NCBI GenBank assembly: GCA_028382005.1
Contig: JAOESH010000005.1
Coordinates: 1 to 64,000 of the forward strand
DNA length: 64,000 nucleotides
Origin: Pseudomonadota bacterium
Lineage (GTDB): Bacteria > Pseudomonadota > Alphaproteobacteria > Puniceispirillales > Marisalimonadaceae
Direction: 5' to 3'
Shown here: one piece after another, positions 17,476 through 29,422 of the stretch
Layout of the letters: every line of letters begins with the position of its first letter
Position numbering within the stretch: position 1 is the stretch's first letter
Notes under the pieces: generated by a model
Database searches by the model: none
What the model saw: the letters and a program-made list of their open reading frames with translations, nothing else
What the model was told of the DNA's origin: nothing
Position numbers and translations under genes: made by a program

Positions 17476-17838
17476 CTAAAATATTAATCCACCATCTCTA
17501 GCTGCATCAGCTAAATTTTTAACTCTTCCGTGATATATATATCCACCTCTATCAAATACAACCTTGGTAATACCTTTTTGAACTGCTTTTTCTGCTATTA
17601 ATTTACCAACTAAAGTAGCTACTTCTTTAGAACCGCAATTTTTAAATTTACCTTTAATATTTATATCAAGGCTAGATGCAGAGGTCATTGTTGAGCCTTT
17701 TTCATCATCAATTATTTGACCATAAATATGTTTGCTTGATCTAAATACAGATAACCTAGGCGTACCTTTAGATTTCTTTTTTAAAGAAGCCCTATTCCTT
17801 TGTTTTCTTCTATCGTGTAAAGATGTAAAATTAGCCAT
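17476..17838 (-). CDS. rplR: ribosomal protein L18
   Basis: 120 aa. [18 protein letters not shown] and the C-terminal [26 protein letters not shown] identify L18, which binds 5S rRNA together with L5. It lies 8 bp after rplF. Confidence 0.98.
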   Translation of the reverse strand: MANFTSLHDRRKQRNRASLKKKSKGTPRLSVFRSSKHIYGQIIDDEKGSTMTSASSLDINIKGKFKNCGSKEVATLVGKLIAEKAVQKGITKVVFDRGGYIYHGRVKNLADAARDGGLIF

Positions 17839-17846
17839 TTTTTCCT

Positions 17847-18380
17847 CTATTTTTTCTTGCCTTCTTTGCGTAAAATATATTCATTTGCATATCGAATTCC
17901 TTTGCCTTTAAATGGTTCAGGAGGTCTTTTTGACCTGATCACTGCCGCAAACTGGCCAAGTTTTTGTTTGTCAGCTCCTGAGACAGTAAATTTTGTATTT
18001 CCATCCATTTTAATAGAAAGTCCTTCTGGAACATCAATTTCTACTGGATGACTCAAACCAAGGCTAAGAGATAATTTGTTACCTTGAAGGGCACCTCTAT
18101 AGCCAACACCAACAATCTCCATTTCTTTTGTAAAACCAACACTCACACCTTGAACAGCGCTGTTAATCAGTGCTCTAGTTGTGCCCCATAAGGCTTTCCC
18201 TTTAGATGATTTATCCTTGGGCTCAACTGTTATAACTTTATCTACAACACTAATATTTATAGCGTCACTTAAAGGAGTATTTAACTCACCCTTTGAACCT
18301 TTTACCCAAAATATATTGTCATTTTGTTTAACTTCAACACCCTCAGGAATATTTATAACTGATTGACCTACTCTAGACAT
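17847..18380 (-). CDS. rplF: ribosomal protein L6
   Basis: 177 aa, two tandem alpha/beta domains. [17 protein letters not shown] and the C-terminal [18 protein letters not shown] are characteristic. L6 lies near the factor-binding site of the large subunit. It is 12 bp from rpsH. Confidence 0.98.
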   Translation of the reverse strand: MSRVGQSVINIPEGVEVKQNDNIFWVKGSKGELNTPLSDAINISVVDKVITVEPKDKSSKGKALWGTTRALINSAVQGVSVGFTKEMEIVGVGYRGALQGNKLSLSLGLSHPVEIDVPEGLSIKMDGNTKFTVSGADKQKLGQFAAVIRSKRPPEPFKGKGIRYANEYILRKEGKKK

Positions 18381-18392
18381 TTTTACTAACTC

Positions 18393-18791
18393 CTAAAATA
18401 CTTGACATAGAACTTCCCCACCAACTTTAGCAGCTCTAGCTTCATTATCACTCATAACTCCCCTGGGGGTTGATAATATTGATATGCCTAACCCATTGTA
18501 AGTTTTCGGCAAATCATTGATACTAGAATAAATCCTTCTACCGGGTGTTGAGACCCTTTTAATTTCACTAATAACTGGCTTACCATCATAATATTTAAGC
18601 TCGATTTTAAACTCATTAATACCTGGACGCTTCTCAACTTGTGAAAAGTTACGAATGTAACCTTCTCTTTTTAAAACATCTAGTACATTACCTCTGAATC
18701 TAGACGCAGGAGCATCAACCACAGACTTATTAGCAGTTTGACCATTTCTAATTCGAGTTAACATATCTCCAAGCGTATCACTCATTGACAT
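18393..18791 (-). CDS. rpsH: ribosomal protein S8
   Basis: 132 aa. DTLGDMLTRIRNGQTA at the start and GLGISILSTPRGVMSDNEARAAKVGGEVLC at the end are diagnostic. Two ATGs, two codons apart, are possible; the first (18791) is better placed relative to AAGG. S8 is the usual autoregulator of the spc operon, though no target site was identified here. Confidence 0.97.
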   Translation of the reverse strand: MSMSDTLGDMLTRIRNGQTANKSVVDAPASRFRGNVLDVLKREGYIRNFSQVEKRPGINEFKIELKYYDGKPVISEIKRVSTPGRRIYSSINDLPKTYNGLGISILSTPRGVMSDNEARAAKVGGEVLCQVF

Positions 18792-18804
18792 AATTATTAC
18801 CTTT

Positions 18805-19110
18805 CTACCAGCTTGATTTTACCATACCTGGAATCTGTCCAGATAAAGCTAATTCTCGTAGTGCAATTCGTGACATTTTTACTTTTCTATAATATCCACG
18901 AGGCCTACCTGTAATTAAACATCTATTTCTTAATCTAATTTTTGCACCATCTCTTGGCATTTCTGACAACTTTAATTGAGCTTCAAAGCGCTCTTCAATA
19001 GGGGTAGTTCTATCTTTACAAATAGCTTTTAATCTATCTCTTCTTGATTTACTTTTTTTAACTTGTATTTCTCTATTTAAATTTTTTTGGATAGCGCTTT
19101 TTTTAGCCAT
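18805..19110 (-). CDS. rpsN: ribosomal protein S14 (zinc-free form)
   Basis: 101 aa from the ATG at 19110, which has GGAG 6 nt upstream; the adjacent ATG at 19113 is too close. The long form without CxxC zinc motifs. [18 protein letters not shown] text appears as [27 protein letters not shown], and [11 protein letters not shown] ends the protein. Confidence 0.97.
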   Translation of the reverse strand: MAKKSAIQKNLNREIQVKKSKSRRDRLKAICKDRTTPIEERFEAQLKLSEMPRDGAKIRLRNRCLITGRPRGYYRKVKMSRIALRELALSGQIPGMVKSSW

Positions 19111-19128
19111 CATATTCTCCTAATAAAA

Positions 19129-19674
19129 TTATACTGCAGTAAATGGGAAATCAAATCCTTTGAGAAGCTCTTTAGCTTCGTCATCAGTTTTTGCTGAGGT
19201 AACAAATATTATATCCATACCTCTAGCCGAATCAACGTTATCATATTCAATTTCTGGGAACACGAATTGCTCTTTTAACCCTAAAGAATAGTTTCCATTA
19301 CCATCAAAGCTCTTTGGGTTAATACCCCTAAAATCTCTAACTCTTGGAAGGGCTATGTTTATAAATCTGTCAATAAATTCATACATTTTATTTTTTCTAA
19401 GTGTCACTTTAACACCGATAGGCATACCTTCTCTTAGCTTGAAACTAGCATTTGCTTTTTTTGATTTGGTTATAATAGGCTTTTGCCCTGTAATTGCGGC
19501 CATTTCACTGGCAGCAGATTCAATTTTTTTACTGTCTTTAACAGCTTCACCTACACCCATATTTATGACAACTTTTTCAAGTTTAGGTATTTGCATTTCG
19601 TTTTTATAATTAAATTTTTCTTTAAGAACATTAATTATTTCTTTTTTGTATTTTTCTTGTAATCGTATGGTCAT
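19129..19674 (-). CDS. rplE: ribosomal protein L5
   Basis: 181 aa from the ATG at 19674 (MTIRLQEKY), with GGAG 6 nt upstream; a start at 19686 would place the ribosome site inside the gene. [38 protein letters not shown] and FPEIEYD are L5 signatures. L5 binds 5S rRNA. Confidence 0.97.
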   Translation of the reverse strand: MTIRLQEKYKKEIINVLKEKFNYKNEMQIPKLEKVVINMGVGEAVKDSKKIESAASEMAAITGQKPIITKSKKANASFKLREGMPIGVKVTLRKNKMYEFIDRFINIALPRVRDFRGINPKSFDGNGNYSLGLKEQFVFPEIEYDNVDSARGMDIIFVTSAKTDDEAKELLKGFDFPFTAV

Positions 19675-19687
19675 CGATTTCTCCAAA

Positions 19688-20008
19688 TCACTTATCTAAT
19701 GCAGAACCTGAAACTACAGATACTCTTTTCTTTAAACCATCTTTGAATTCATACTTAACTCTAGTTGGCTTACCAGTTTCTGGATCAACATGCGAAACAT
19801 TAGAAATATGAATTGATGCTTCTATTTCTTCTATCTTTCCAGGATTTTCTTGTGTTGCTTTTCTATGTTTTTTAACGATATTTATACCCTGAACAAATAC
19901 TCTGTTTTTATCTGTTATTATTGAAGTAACGTTTCCAAATTTACCTTTATCTTTCCCAGTAATAACGATAACTGTGTCACCTTTTTTTATTTTGAATTTT
20001 TTATTCAT
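19688..20008 (-). CDS. rplX: ribosomal protein L24
   Basis: 106 aa from the ATG at 20008, 7 nt after GGAGG; the ATG at 20011 is also possible. Its start overlaps the rplN stop (TGATG), implying coupled translation. The KOW motif [21 protein letters not shown] is diagnostic. Confidence 0.96.
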   Translation of the reverse strand: MNKKFKIKKGDTVIVITGKDKGKFGNVTSIITDKNRVFVQGINIVKKHRKATQENPGKIEEIEASIHISNVSHVDPETGKPTRVKYEFKDGLKKRVSVVSGSALDK

Positions 20009-20376
20009 CATAAAACCTCCGGTGCAAGAGAAACTATTTTCATAAATTGTTTTCCACGTAATTCTCTAGTAACTGGGCCAAAAATTCTAGTTCCAATTGG
20101 TTCATTACTTTTATTAACTAGTACAGCAGCATTTCTATCAAATCTAATGCAAGTACCATCATTTCTTCTCACTTCTTTTGCTGTTCTTACGATTACAGCT
20201 CTGTGAACGTCCCCTTTTTTAACACGGCCTCTAGGTATTGCTTCTTTTATTGACACAACAATAACATCACCAACCCCAGCAGTTTTACGACCTGACCCTC
20301 CAAGAACCTTAATACATTGAACTCTTCTTGCTCCTGAATTGTCAGCAACTTCAAGATTACTTTGCATCTGTATCAT
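20008..20376 (-). CDS. rplN: ribosomal protein L14
   Basis: 122 aa. [28 protein letters not shown] and the C-terminal [12 protein letters not shown] are diagnostic. L14 lies at the subunit interface. It overlaps rplX by one base. Confidence 0.98.
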   Translation of the reverse strand: MIQMQSNLEVADNSGARRVQCIKVLGGSGRKTAGVGDVIVVSIKEAIPRGRVKKGDVHRAVIVRTAKEVRRNDGTCIRFDRNAAVLVNKSNEPIGTRIFGPVTRELRGKQFMKIVSLAPEVL

Positions 20377-20400
20377 ATTATTTCTCCAACATAGAATAGG

Positions 20401-20628
20401 TTAGTATATAACTTCAAAACGTTTGCTTTTTGAAATAGGAACACATTCTTTTATATTCACAACATCACCTACTTTAAATTTATTTTCACTGTCGTGAGCA
20501 GCGAATTTTTTTGATTTTGTTACAAATTTTTTGTACATAGGGTGCATTATTTTTCTTTCAACTACTACAGTAATTGTTTTGTCAGCACTGTTACTTGTAA
20601 CCTTACCGGTTAATATTCTTTTTGGCAT
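20401..20628 (-). CDS. rpsQ: ribosomal protein S17
   Basis: 75 aa, OB-fold. [28 protein letters not shown] and [18 protein letters not shown] match S17, a primary 16S rRNA binder. It is 11 bp from rpmC. Confidence 0.97.
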   Translation of the reverse strand: MPKRILTGKVTSNSADKTITVVVERKIMHPMYKKFVTKSKKFAAHDSENKFKVGDVVNIKECVPISKSKRFEVIY

Positions 20629-20639
20629 TTTCGTTTCCC

Positions 20640-20846
20640 TTAGACTTCAGTTGGAACTATGTTATTCAAAATAGTTTTAATACAAGCTATCTCTCTTCTA
20701 ATATGCTTGAATCTTGACGGATTTTCATTCTGACCATTTGTGACTTGAAAACGCAAATTAAACTGCTCTTTTCTCAGCGAAGTTAATTGCTGTTTCAATT
20801 CATCATTAGTTTTTACTTTTAAATCTTTTGCTTTATGTTTTGCCAT
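20640..20846 (-). CDS. rpmC: ribosomal protein L29
   Basis: 68 aa, two-helix coiled coil. [12 protein letters not shown] and [15 protein letters not shown] are the family pattern. L29 is next to L23 at the tunnel exit. It lies 17 bp after rplP. Confidence 0.96.
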   Translation of the reverse strand: MAKHKAKDLKVKTNDELKQQLTSLRKEQFNLRFQVTNGQNENPSRFKHIRREIACIKTILNNIVPTEV

Positions 20847-20863
20847 TGGAACCTCTTTTTTTA

Positions 20864-21277
20864 CTATTCACCTAATCTTTTAACGACCTTTGTGCCCATT
20901 GGTAACTTTGCTGCAGCAAGACTTAAAGCCTCTTTTGCAGCTGTTTCAGAAACGCCATCTAACTCAAACATTATCCTACCTGGCTTTACTCTACACACCC
21001 AGAATTCTGGTGAACCTTTACCTTTACCCATTCTAACTTCAGCAGGTTTACTAGAGACTGGCACATCAGGAAATATTCTAATCCATACTCTTCCAGCTCT
21101 TCTTAAATGCCTAGTTATAGCTCTCCTTGCAGCTTCTATTTGTCTTGCAGAAACTCTCTCTGGTTCCACTGCCTTAAGTCCGAAAGATCCAAAATTAAGC
21201 TTAGTCCCACCTTTAGCTAAACCGTGTATTCTACCCTTATGAGCTTTCCTAAATTTTGTTCTTTTTGGTTGCAACAT
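20864..21277 (-). CDS. rplP: ribosomal protein L16
   Basis: 137 aa. [24 protein letters not shown] and [30 protein letters not shown] are diagnostic. The Arg of the RMGKGKG loop that is hydroxylated in some species is present. It is 5 bp from rpsC. Confidence 0.98.
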   Translation of the reverse strand: MLQPKRTKFRKAHKGRIHGLAKGGTKLNFGSFGLKAVEPERVSARQIEAARRAITRHLRRAGRVWIRIFPDVPVSSKPAEVRMGKGKGSPEFWVCRVKPGRIMFELDGVSETAAKEALSLAAAKLPMGTKVVKRLGE

Positions 21278-21282
21278 TTTAA

Positions 21283-21984
21283 TTATCCTTGGTCTATAGG
21301 TTTGTTGTTAGGAGTTTTAACCGAACCGGCCATTCTTTTATCTTGAGCCATAGGATCGTGTTCCATAATCTCACCTTTAAAAATCCAAACTTTAACACCC
21401 GTAGCACCATAAGTAGTAAAAGCTGTAGCCTCTGCATAATCAACATCAGCACGGAGAGTGTGCAACGGAACTCTTCCCTCCCTGTACCATTCAGTTCTTG
21501 CTATTTCAGCACCACCTAATCTTCCAGCACAATTTATTCGAACGCCTTCAGCACCCAATCTCATTGAACCTTGAACTGCTCTTTTCATAGCTCTTCTAAA
21601 AGCAACTCTTCTTTCTAATTGTTGGGCAATACCATCTGCAACTAACTTTGCATCAAGTTCAGGTTTCCTTATTTCAATAATGTTTAAGCTTACTTCAGCT
21701 CCAATTTGTTTTCCTAAGGTCTTTTTGAGAGTTTCAATATCCTGACCTTTTTTACCAATAACTAAGCCAGGTCTACCAGCATATATTGATATTCTTGCTC
21801 TACCAGCAGGTCTTTCAATAACTATTTTACTTACCGCAGCAGATTTAAGTTTTTCAAATAAGTATTTTCTTAATCCTATATCTTGATGAAGTAAATCAGC
21901 ATATAACTTACCACCAAACCACCTTGAATCCCAAGTACGATTAATACCTAATCTAAAACCAACTGGCTGTGTTTTTTGACCCAT
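21283..21984 (-). CDS. rpsC: ribosomal protein S3
   Basis: 233 aa. [23 protein letters not shown], then the KH domain ([22 protein letters not shown]), then [31 protein letters not shown]3 forms part of the mRNA entry tunnel. One base separates it from rplV. Confidence 0.98.
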   Translation of the reverse strand: MGQKTQPVGFRLGINRTWDSRWFGGKLYADLLHQDIGLRKYLFEKLKSAAVSKIVIERPAGRARISIYAGRPGLVIGKKGQDIETLKKTLGKQIGAEVSLNIIEIRKPELDAKLVADGIAQQLERRVAFRRAMKRAVQGSMRLGAEGVRINCAGRLGGAEIARTEWYREGRVPLHTLRADVDYAEATAFTTYGATGVKVWIFKGEIMEHDPMAQDKRMAGSVKTPNNKPIDQG

Positions 21985-21985
21985 T

Positions 21986-22363
21986 TTAATTACCTTCCTG
22001 TTCAGACAATAAAATTGTAAGATGTGAAAATGGCTTTATTATTTTTGCTCCGCGGCCTCTAGCACGAGCGTGAAAGCGTTTCATGACTAATCCTTTTCCA
22101 ACATAGGCTTCTTTAACAATTAATTTATCAATATCTAGGGAATGATTATTTTCAGCATTTGCTATCGCGGATCTTAATGCTTTTTCCACATCATTTGAAA
22201 TTCTTCTTTTAGAAAACTGAAGAATAGATATCGCTTTAGAAGCACTTTGTTTTCTTATCATCTGTGCAACTAAGTTAAGTTTCTGAGGACTAACTCTTAT
22301 ATTTTTTAAAACAACTTTAGCTTCGTTATCTAATTCTCTACGTTTGTTTTTTTCTTTACCCAT
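21986..22363 (-). CDS. rplV: ribosomal protein L22
   Basis: 125 aa. [28 protein letters not shown] and [21 protein letters not shown] are typical; the loop lines the exit tunnel. A short basic N-terminal extension precedes the core. Confidence 0.98.
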   Translation of the reverse strand: MGKEKNKRRELDNEAKVVLKNIRVSPQKLNLVAQMIRKQSASKAISILQFSKRRISNDVEKALRSAIANAENNHSLDIDKLIVKEAYVGKGLVMKRFHARARGRGAKIIKPFSHLTILLSEQEGN

Positions 22364-22372
22364 AATTATATC

Positions 22373-22648
22373 CTAACGCTTAGATTTTTTGTCAGCAGTA
22401 TGACCATAAAAAGTTCTTGTTGGCGAAAACTCACCTAATTTATGACCAACCATTGTTTCAGTAATTGTAACAGGTATAAATTTTTTTCCATTGTAAACAC
22501 CAAAAGTTAATCCAACAAATTGAGGCATTACAGTGGATCTTCTGGACCAGGTTTTAATAACGTCATTTCTACCTGAATTCCTAGCAACTTCAGCTTTTTT
22601 TAATAAATAACCGTCCACAAAAGGACCTTTCCATATCGATCTTGTCAT
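22373..22648 (-). CDS. rpsS: ribosomal protein S19
   Basis: 91 aa. [44 protein letters not shown] and [17 protein letters not shown] are diagnostic. S19 is in the small-subunit head and contacts S13. Confidence 0.98.
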   Translation of the reverse strand: MTRSIWKGPFVDGYLLKKAEVARNSGRNDVIKTWSRRSTVMPQFVGLTFGVYNGKKFIPVTITETMVGHKLGEFSPTRTFYGHTADKKSKR

Positions 22649-22658
22649 TATATCAACC

Positions 22659-23483
22659 CTACGCTTTTCTTCTTCTAATAATTAATTTATCTGTTCTTTT
22701 ATTATTTCTAGTTCTGTATCCCTTCGTAGGCTTTCCCCAAGGCGTAACTGGATGCCTGCCACCAGATGTCCTACCTTCACCACCACCGTGTGGGTGATCA
22801 ACAGGATTCATAGCAACCCCTCTAACTGATGGTCTCTTTCCCAACCATCTATTTCTTCCCGCTTTACCAAGATTTGTATTTTGATTGTCAGGATTAGATA
22901 CAGCGCCAATTGTGCATAGACATGTTGAAAGCACAAACCTTACTTCGCCTGAAGTTAATCTTAAAATCGAATATGATAAATCCTTACCAATTAATTGAAC
23001 ATAAGAGCCAGCAGATCTAGCTAATTGTCCACCTTTTCCAGGTTTGAGTTCAATATTATGAATGATTGTTCCAACTGGAACTGCTGCAAGTGGCATGGTA
23101 TTCCCAGGTTTAATATCTGCTTTACTTGAAGATATAATTTTGTCACCTATGGCAAGTCTTTGTGGAGCAATTATATATCTGTACTCATTATCTTCATACT
23201 TTATCAAAGCTATGTAAGCAGTTCTATTTGGATCATATTCAATACGCTCAACTGTACCGATTATATCCATCTTATTTCGCTTGAAGTCAATTATTCTATA
23301 ACGTCTCTTATGACCTCCACCTCTTTGCCACATTGTTATTTTTCCAGAATTATTTCTTCCACCAGCTTTATTTAAACCTTCAGTAAGTGTCTTAATTGGC
23401 TTGCCTTTATACAAATCAGATTTATCAACTAAAACAAGTCCTCTTTGGCCTGGTGTGTTTGGTTTAAATTTTTTTAATGGCAT
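22659..23483 (-). CDS. rplB: ribosomal protein L2
   Basis: 274 aa. [21 protein letters not shown] and the C-terminal [35 protein letters not shown] identify L2, including the conserved His in HPHGGG near the peptidyl-transferase centre. It lies 1 bp after rplW. Confidence 0.98.
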   Translation of the reverse strand: MPLKKFKPNTPGQRGLVLVDKSDLYKGKPIKTLTEGLNKAGGRNNSGKITMWQRGGGHKRRYRIIDFKRNKMDIIGTVERIEYDPNRTAYIALIKYEDNEYRYIIAPQRLAIGDKIISSSKADIKPGNTMPLAAVPVGTIIHNIELKPGKGGQLARSAGSYVQLIGKDLSYSILRLTSGEVRFVLSTCLCTIGAVSNPDNQNTNLGKAGRNRWLGKRPSVRGVAMNPVDHPHGGGEGRTSGGRHPVTPWGKPTKGYRTRNNKRTDKLIIRRRKA

Positions 23484-23484
23484 T

Positions 23485-23814
23485 TTAAGCTCCTACTGAC
23501 AAATCGATAGTATTACCAGGAACCAGCGTAACAATAGCTTTTTTAGTATCAACCCTACGTCCTAAAATACCTTTAAATCTCTTAACCTTGCCTTTGAGCA
23601 GGATAGTGTTAACTGATTTAACTTTAACAGAATATATTTTTTCTACTGATAATTTAATATCAACTTTATTAGCGTCTAGCGGAACCGCAAAAACGACTTT
23701 ATTAAATTCTGATAACTGTGTAGCTTTTTCAGTAATTATGGGATTAAGGATAACCTGGTAGGATCTATTAACACTAACTCTTTGATCAACTTTTTTTCTT
23801 GGTCTTACACTCAT
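23485..23814 (-). CDS. rplW: ribosomal protein L23
   Basis: 109 aa. [23 protein letters not shown] and the basic loop [11 protein letters not shown] match L23, the docking point for trigger factor and SRP at the tunnel exit. A basic N-terminal extension (about 20 aa) precedes the core. Its ATG overlaps the rplD stop (ATGA). Confidence 0.97.
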   Translation of the reverse strand: MSVRPRKKVDQRVSVNRSYQVILNPIITEKATQLSEFNKVVFAVPLDANKVDIKLSVEKIYSVKVKSVNTILLKGKVKRFKGILGRRVDTKKAIVTLVPGNTIDLSVGA

Positions 23815-24440
23815 AATAAGCGCTCCTCAACATATTTTACTGCATCATCAATAATTACCAAATTTTCTTTTCTAACTATATCGTAAACGTTTAAACCTTC
23901 GTAAGATAAAACATCTATATTCATTATGTTATTTGCGGCTCTAATAAAGTTTTGGTCAATATCTTTACCTGATATAATAAGAACATTTTCTAAACCCATT
24001 ACATCTAATTTTTTCTTTAAAGTCGATGATTTTCCATCACATTTAGAACCTTCTAATATGGTCAACCTTCCTAGTTTAAACTTATCAGATAAAGCAGATT
24101 TTAGACCTAGCATCTTTATTTTTTTATTTAAGTTGTGAGAGTGAGAGTGTACTACTGGGCCATGGGCCATTCCACCACCTCTAAATTGTGATACAGCTCC
24201 AGATCCATGCCTAGCTTTACCTGTACCTTTTTGTTTATACATTTTAGCAGTTGTCATTTTAACATCACTTCTTGTTTGTACAGAGTGATTACCTAATCTT
24301 CTTTTAGCTAATTGCCATCTTACAACTCTAGCCATTATATCGGCTCGGGGATCAACACCAAAAACTTTTTCATTTAGTTCTATATCTTTCCCAGGCTTAT
24401 TACTTAAGCTTAATGATTTAATTTTCACCTTGATCTCCAT
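23811..24440 (-). CDS. rplD: ribosomal protein L4
   Basis: About 209 aa from the ATG at 24440 ([12 protein letters not shown]), which aligns with the usual L4 start; upstream starts at 24458 or 24491 would give a Lys-rich extension within rplC. None has a strong ribosome site. [16 protein letters not shown] and the long Gly/His loop ([19 protein letters not shown]) are diagnostic. It overlaps the end of rplC by about 23 bp. Confidence 0.93.
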   Translation of the reverse strand: MEIKVKIKSLSLSNKPGKDIELNEKVFGVDPRADIMARVVRWQLAKRRLGNHSVQTRSDVKMTTAKMYKQKGTGKARHGSGAVSQFRGGGMAHGPVVHSHSHNLNKKIKMLGLKSALSDKFKLGRLTILEGSKCDGKSSTLKKKLDVMGLENVLIISGKDIDQNFIRAANNIMNIDVLSYEGLNVYDIVRKENLVIIDDAVKYVEERLL

Positions 24441-25188
24441 TTTTTTCTGGATTTTCATCAATTTTTTTCTTTTCAACTGCAAGATCATCAATTTTAGTTA
24501 CATCAGTATCATTATCTGAATACAAACCTGCTGGAAACGGTGCGGTTTCCGGAACTTTGAATTTTATGGCGTCTTTTAACATTACTATACCATTTTTTGA
24601 GCCCGGAACTGAACCTTCAACTAATATCAAGTTATCATTTTCGATCAATTTAACCACTGTTAAATTTTGAGTTGTTATTCGTACATTTCCGTATTGACCT
24701 GCCATCTTCTTGCCTTTCCAAGTTCTACCTGGATCCTGACTGTTACCAGTTGATCCGTGCGCTCTATGACTTACGGAAACACCGTGTGATGCTTGCATTC
24801 CACCAAAGTTATGTCTTTTCATTGCTCCAGCAAAACCTTTACCCTGAGACACTCCAACAACGTCAACTTTTTGTCCTGTTACATAATGATTAACACTTAA
24901 TTTATCACCTACTTTTAGAATGGCATCTTCAGAAACTCTGAATTCAGCGACCTTCTTCTTAGGTTCAGTTTTTGATTTAGCAAAAACTCCTCGCATCGGC
25001 TTAGTAGTATGTTTAAGTTTTTTGTTCCCAAAGCCTAATTGCACAGCTGTGTAACCATCTTTGTCTAAAGTTTTAGTGGAAAGCACCTCAGTATCTTCCA
25101 ATCTTAAAACTGTGACAGGAATATGCTCACCTTTGTCATTAAAGACACGAGACATTCCTAATTTCCTAACTATAACTCCACAGCGCAT
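24418..25188 (-). CDS. rplC: ribosomal protein L3
   Basis: 256 aa. [48 protein letters not shown] and [15 protein letters not shown] are diagnostic; the Gln of the GGMQASHG segment methylated in other species is present. A C-terminal acidic/Lys tail (about residues 230-256) exceeds the E. coli length and runs into the start of rplD. Confidence 0.97.
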   Translation of the reverse strand: MRCGVIVRKLGMSRVFNDKGEHIPVTVLRLEDTEVLSTKTLDKDGYTAVQLGFGNKKLKHTTKPMRGVFAKSKTEPKKKVAEFRVSEDAILKVGDKLSVNHYVTGQKVDVVGVSQGKGFAGAMKRHNFGGMQASHGVSVSHRAHGSTGNSQDPGRTWKGKKMAGQYGNVRITTQNLTVVKLIENDNLILVEGSVPGSKNGIVMLKDAIKFKVPETAPFPAGLYSDNDTDVTKIDDLAVEKKKIDENPEKNGDQGEN

Positions 25189-25199
25189 AATACTATCCT

Positions 25200-25508
25200 T
25201 TAAAGCTTAATTTCAACATCTACACCTGACGCCAAGTCTAATTTCATTAGTGCATCAACAGTTTGAGGGGTAGGTTCTACAATATCTAAAACTCTTTTAT
25301 GAGTTCTCATTTCGAATTGCTCTCTACTTTTTTTATCAACATGAGGCCCTCTAAGAACAGTAAATCTATTTAATGACGTAGGAAGAGGGATAGGACCACG
25401 TATCTTAGCACCAGTTCTTCTAGCTGTATTAACAATTTCTGAGGTAGATTGATCAAGAATTCTATGATCGAATGCTTTTAATCTAATTCTAATATTTTGA
25501 CTATCCAT
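25200..25508 (-). CDS. rpsJ: ribosomal protein S10 / NusE
   Basis: 102 aa. [23 protein letters not shown] and [30 protein letters not shown] are diagnostic. S10 also acts as NusE in antitermination. It follows tuf by 42 bp; those 42 bp are identical to the sequence behind the second tuf copy. Confidence 0.98.
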   Translation of the reverse strand: MDSQNIRIRLKAFDHRILDQSTSEIVNTARRTGAKIRGPIPLPTSLNRFTVLRGPHVDKKSREQFEMRTHKRVLDIVEPTPQTVDALMKLDLASGVDVEIKL

Positions 25509-26787
25509 AAATCGTCCTCATTACATTAACTACTAATTATTATTTATTATTTAAGACTGAATGCTTGAAACCACTCCAGCACCAACAGTTCTTCCACCTT
25601 CTCTTATAGCAAACCTTAACCCTTCATCCATTGCAATTGGCGCAATTAATTCTACAGTTATTGCTATGTTATCTCCTGGCATTACCATTTCAGTTCCAGA
25701 CGGAAGCTCAACTGCTCCAGTTACATCTGTAGTTCTAAAATAAAATTGAGGACGATAATTACTAAAGAATGGTGTATGTCTTCCACCTTCATCTTTATTT
25801 AATATATAAGCTTCACCTTTAAACTTTGAATAAGGCTTAATTGAACCAGGAGCAGACAAAACCTGACCACGCTCAACATCTTCTCTTTTTGTACCTCTTA
25901 GAAGAACTCCAACATTGTCTCCTGCTTCACCAGAATCTAACAACTTACGAAACATTTCAACACCAGTACATGTTGTCTTAGTTGTTTCTTTGATACCAAC
26001 AATCTCTATTTCTTCACCAACCTTCACTACTCCTCTTTCAACACGACCTGTAACAACAGTTCCTCTTCCTGAAATAGAAAACACATCTTCAATAGGCATT
26101 AAAAAAGGCTTGTCTTTATCACGAGCTGGTTGTGGAATGTAAGAATCAACAGCAGCCATTAATTCATTTATAGAGTTAAGACCAATAGCTTCGTCGCGAT
26201 TCTCTAACGCTGCTAACGCACTACCTTTTATAATAGGAATATCGTCACCTGGAAAATCATAACTACTTAATAGCTCACGGATTTCCAACTCAACTAATTC
26301 TAAAAGTTCTTCATCGTCAACTTGATCAACTTTATTCATATAAACAACTAATGAAGGAACACCAACCTGACGAGCTAATAATATATGCTCTTTTGTTTGT
26401 GGCATAGGACCGTCTGCAGCATTCACAACTAATATAGCTCCATCCATTTGAGCTGCACCAGTAATCATATTTTTAACATAGTCGGCATGACCTGGACAAT
26501 CAACATGAGCATAATGTCGGTTTTCAGTTGAATATTCAACGTGAGCTGTGGAAATTGTAATGCCTCTTTCTCTTTCTTCAGGGGCTTTATCAATTTGGTC
26601 ATAAGCAGAAAAGTCAGCGCGACCAGCATCAGCCATGACTTTTGTAATCGCAGCCGTTAGTGTTGTTTTACCATGATCAACATGGCCTATTGTTCCAATG
26701 TTACAGTGTGGTTTACTGCGATCAAATTTTTCTTTAGACATCTTAAACGACCTTTCTATTACTTTTATTATTACTTAAGCTAGTTTT
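25509..26787. repeat. 1279-bp tuf duplication, copy 1
   Basis: Matches 41733-43011 at a constant offset of 16,224, base for base wherever compared. It includes the tuf gene, 42 bp downstream, the tuf-fusA spacer, and the last 13 nt of fusA (26775-26787). Bases 25508 and 26788 differ from those flanking the other copy. Confidence 0.9.
25551..26741 (-). CDS. tuf: elongation factor Tu, copy 1
   Basis: 396 aa; GTPase delivering aminoacyl-tRNA to the ribosome. G1 [10 protein letters not shown]3 DCPGHADY, G4 NKVD and the effector region [12 protein letters not shown] are intact; domains 2 and 3 are complete to [11 protein letters not shown]. It sits in the str operon between fusA and rpsJ. Its protein is identical to copy 2 at 41775-42965. 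Confidence 0.99.
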   Translation of the reverse strand: MSKEKFDRSKPHCNIGTIGHVDHGKTTLTAAITKVMADAGRADFSAYDQIDKAPEERERGITISTAHVEYSTENRHYAHVDCPGHADYVKNMITGAAQMDGAILVVNAADGPMPQTKEHILLARQVGVPSLVVYMNKVDQVDDEELLELVELEIRELLSSYDFPGDDIPIIKGSALAALENRDEAIGLNSINELMAAVDSYIPQPARDKDKPFLMPIEDVFSISGRGTVVTGRVERGVVKVGEEIEIVGIKETTKTTCTGVEMFRKLLDSGEAGDNVGVLLRGTKREDVERGQVLSAPGSIKPYSKFKGEAYILNKDEGGRHTPFFSNYRPQFYFRTTDVTGAVELPSGTEMVMPGDNIAITVELIAPIAMDEGLRFAIREGGRTVGAGVVSSIQS

Positions 26788-28913
26788 GCTTTCACTTCAT
26801 CTGCAACAGCTTGTGGAACTTGATCATAATGATCAAATATCATTGTATATTGAGCCCTACCTTGACTCATCGATCTTAAGTTATTTACATAACCAAACAT
26901 ATTAGCCAAAGGGACCATTGCATTTATAACTTGTGCATTACCCCTTGAGTCCATTCCATTAACCTGACCTCTTCTACTATTTAAGTCACCAATAATATCA
27001 CCCATATATTCTTCTGGAGTAACACACTCAACTTTCATAATTGGCTCTAATAATGCTGGGGAAGCCTTTTTCATTCCTTCACGAAAAGCAGCTCTAGCAG
27101 CAATTTCAAATGCCATTACTGAAGAGTCAACATCATGATAAGCGCCATCATGCAAGTTAACCTTAAAATCAATAGCAGGAAAACCCGCTATAATCCCTGA
27201 TTCTTTGGCTTGCCTAAGACCCTTTTCAACACCGGGAATATATTCAGTTGGAATATTACCGCCTTTAATTGTGTTTAAAAACTCAAAATCTTTATCAGGG
27301 TTGGGAGAGAACGTCATCTTAACTCTAGCAAATTGACCTGATCCACCTGATTGTTTTTTATGAGTATAATCCACCTCAACTTCTTTAGTAATAGTTTCCC
27401 TGTAAGCAACTTGGGGAGCTCCAATATTAGCCTCAACTTTGAATTCACGTCTAAGTCTATCTATCAAAATATCAAGATGCAACTCACCCATACCCTTCAT
27501 AATTGTTTGACCAGACTCAATGTCTGTAGAAACTTGAAAAGAAGGATCCTCAGCAGCTAACCTAGCAAGTCCAGTTGACATTTTTTCTTGGTCATTTTTT
27601 GACTTAGGTTCGACAGCTATTTCAATCACTGGATTAGGAAAAGTCATTGTCTCTAAAACAACAGGCTTAATAGGATCGGATAAAGTATCCCCTGTAGTTG
27701 TTTCTTTCATACCTGCCAGTGCGACAATGTCGCCTGCAAAAGCTTCATCAATTTCTTCTCTATTATTAGAATGCATCATCATCATTCTACCAACTCGCTC
27801 TTTCTTTCCTTTGGTAGAATTTAACAAAGCATCTCCCTTTTTAATTGAACCAGAATACATTCTTAAAAAAGTTAATGAACCAACAAACGGATCATTCATT
27901 ATTTTAAATGCTAAACCTGAGAAAGGCTCTTCATCGCTTGCCTTTCTTTCAATGTTTCTAGTTTCAGTGTTATCTCCGGGCAAGAAACCAACATAAGGTG
28001 GCACATCCAAGGGATCAGGAAGAAAATCAATTACTGAGTTCAACATTGTTTGAACTCCTTTGTTCTTAAAAGCAGACCCACAAAGAACAGGAACAAAATC
28101 CATTGCCAAAGTACCTTTTCTTATAAGCTTCCTTAAAGAATTTTCATCAGGCTCTTCACCTTCTAAATATTTCTCCATCCACTCATCATCTTGTTCTACA
28201 GCAAGCTCAAGAAGTTCGGCTCTCATAGACTTAGCTTTATCTAGAAGATCTTCTCTTATATCACGAACACTCCAAGAAGCGCCTAAGTCTTCAGAATCCC
28301 AAACCCATTCTTTCATGGAAACCAAATCAACAAGACCAGCAAATTCATTTTCTGCACCAATAGGCAAATTTATTGCCATTGGCGTAGCACCTGTCCTATC
28401 TTTAATCATATCAACACATTTGAAAAAATCGGCACCGATTTTATCCATTTTGTTGACAAAAACTATTCTTGGAACCTTATATCTATCGGCCTGCCTCCAA
28501 ACTGTTTCTGTTTGAGGCTCTATACCAGCATTTGCGTCAAGCACTACTACTGCACCGTCTAGAACAGCTAAAGAACGCTCAACTTCAATCGTAAAATCAA
28601 CGTGACCCGGAGTATCAATAATATTAAATCTAAATTTGGCTTCATCTTCTGAAGATCCATAACGTGGATCAAAGTTTTGGCCATCCTCTGTTCTGAACCA
28701 AAAACAAGTAGTTGCAGCAGAGGTAATGGTAATCCCACGCTCTTGCTCTTGTTCCATCCAGTCCATAGTAGCATTACCGTCGTGGACTTCGCCAATTTTA
28801 TGAGATCTTCCAGTATAATATAGTACTCTTTCTGATGTCGTAGTTTTACCAGCATCAATATGAGCGATTATACCAAAATTTCTATATCTATTTAAATTAT
28901 ATCCACGCGCCAT
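26775..28913 (-). CDS. fusA: elongation factor G
   Basis: 712 aa; translocase GTPase. G1 [21 protein letters not shown]3 DTPGHVDF and G4 NKMDK are intact; domains II-V are present. Between FW (71-72) and NIID (97-100) there is a segment about a dozen residues longer than in E. coli ([20 protein letters not shown], about 74-93), in the effector-to-G3 region. It lies 24 bp after rpsG and 33 bp before tuf in the str operon. Confidence 0.98.
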   Translation of the reverse strand: MARGYNLNRYRNFGIIAHIDAGKTTTSERVLYYTGRSHKIGEVHDGNATMDWMEQEQERGITITSAATTCFWFRTEDGQNFDPRYGSSEDEAKFRFNIIDTPGHVDFTIEVERSLAVLDGAVVVLDANAGIEPQTETVWRQADRYKVPRIVFVNKMDKIGADFFKCVDMIKDRTGATPMAINLPIGAENEFAGLVDLVSMKEWVWDSEDLGASWSVRDIREDLLDKAKSMRAELLELAVEQDDEWMEKYLEGEEPDENSLRKLIRKGTLAMDFVPVLCGSAFKNKGVQTMLNSVIDFLPDPLDVPPYVGFLPGDNTETRNIERKASDEEPFSGLAFKIMNDPFVGSLTFLRMYSGSIKKGDALLNSTKGKKERVGRMMMMHSNNREEIDEAFAGDIVALAGMKETTTGDTLSDPIKPVVLETMTFPNPVIEIAVEPKSKNDQEKMSTGLARLAAEDPSFQVSTDIESGQTIMKGMGELHLDILIDRLRREFKVEANIGAPQVAYRETITKEVEVDYTHKKQSGGSGQFARVKMTFSPNPDKDFEFLNTIKGGNIPTEYIPGVEKGLRQAKESGIIAGFPAIDFKVNLHDGAYHDVDSSVMAFEIAARAAFREGMKKASPALLEPIMKVECVTPEEYMGDIIGDLNSRRGQVNGMDSRGNAQVINAMVPLANMFGYVNNLRSMSQGRAQYTMIFDHYDQVPQAVADEVKAKLA

Positions 28914-28937
28914 CTTTAATCCTTATATTTTTTTCTT

Positions 28938-29408
28938 TTACCATCGATAATGTGAAAAAGCCTTATTGGCTTCAGCCATTTTATGAGTATCTTCTCTCTT
29001 CTTAACGGAAGCACCTCTATTGGCAGAGGCATCTATTAATTCACCACTTAATCTTTCAGTCATGGAGTTTTCAGATCTATTTCTACTACTGTTTATCAAC
29101 CATCTAATAGCAAGAGCAAGAGCTCTTTCAGAACGAACTTCAACTGGAACTTGATATGTTGCACCACCTACTCTTCTAGACCTTACTTCAAGCTGTGGCT
29201 GAACATTTTCCAAAGCTTCATGAAAAATCTTTACAGGTTCTGTACCAGACTTTTTTTCAATAACCTCAAAAGCTCCATAAACTATTTTTTCAGCTGTAGA
29301 CCTTTTCCCGTCATACATTAAACAAGATGTAAATTTAGACACTACTTTATCACTGAATTTTGGATCAGGCATAACATCTCTTTTGACAGCTTTTCTTCTT
29401 CTTGACAT
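28938..29408 (-). CDS. rpsG: ribosomal protein S7
   Basis: 156 aa. [20 protein letters not shown] and [23 protein letters not shown] are diagnostic; S7 nucleates the small-subunit head and typically autoregulates the str operon. It lies 14 bp after rpsL. Confidence 0.98.
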   Translation of the reverse strand: MSRRRKAVKRDVMPDPKFSDKVVSKFTSCLMYDGKRSTAEKIVYGAFEVIEKKSGTEPVKIFHEALENVQPQLEVRSRRVGGATYQVPVEVRSERALALAIRWLINSSRNRSENSMTERLSGELIDASANRGASVKKREDTHKMAEANKAFSHYRW

Positions 29409-29422
29409 ATTTTTTTCCTTTT

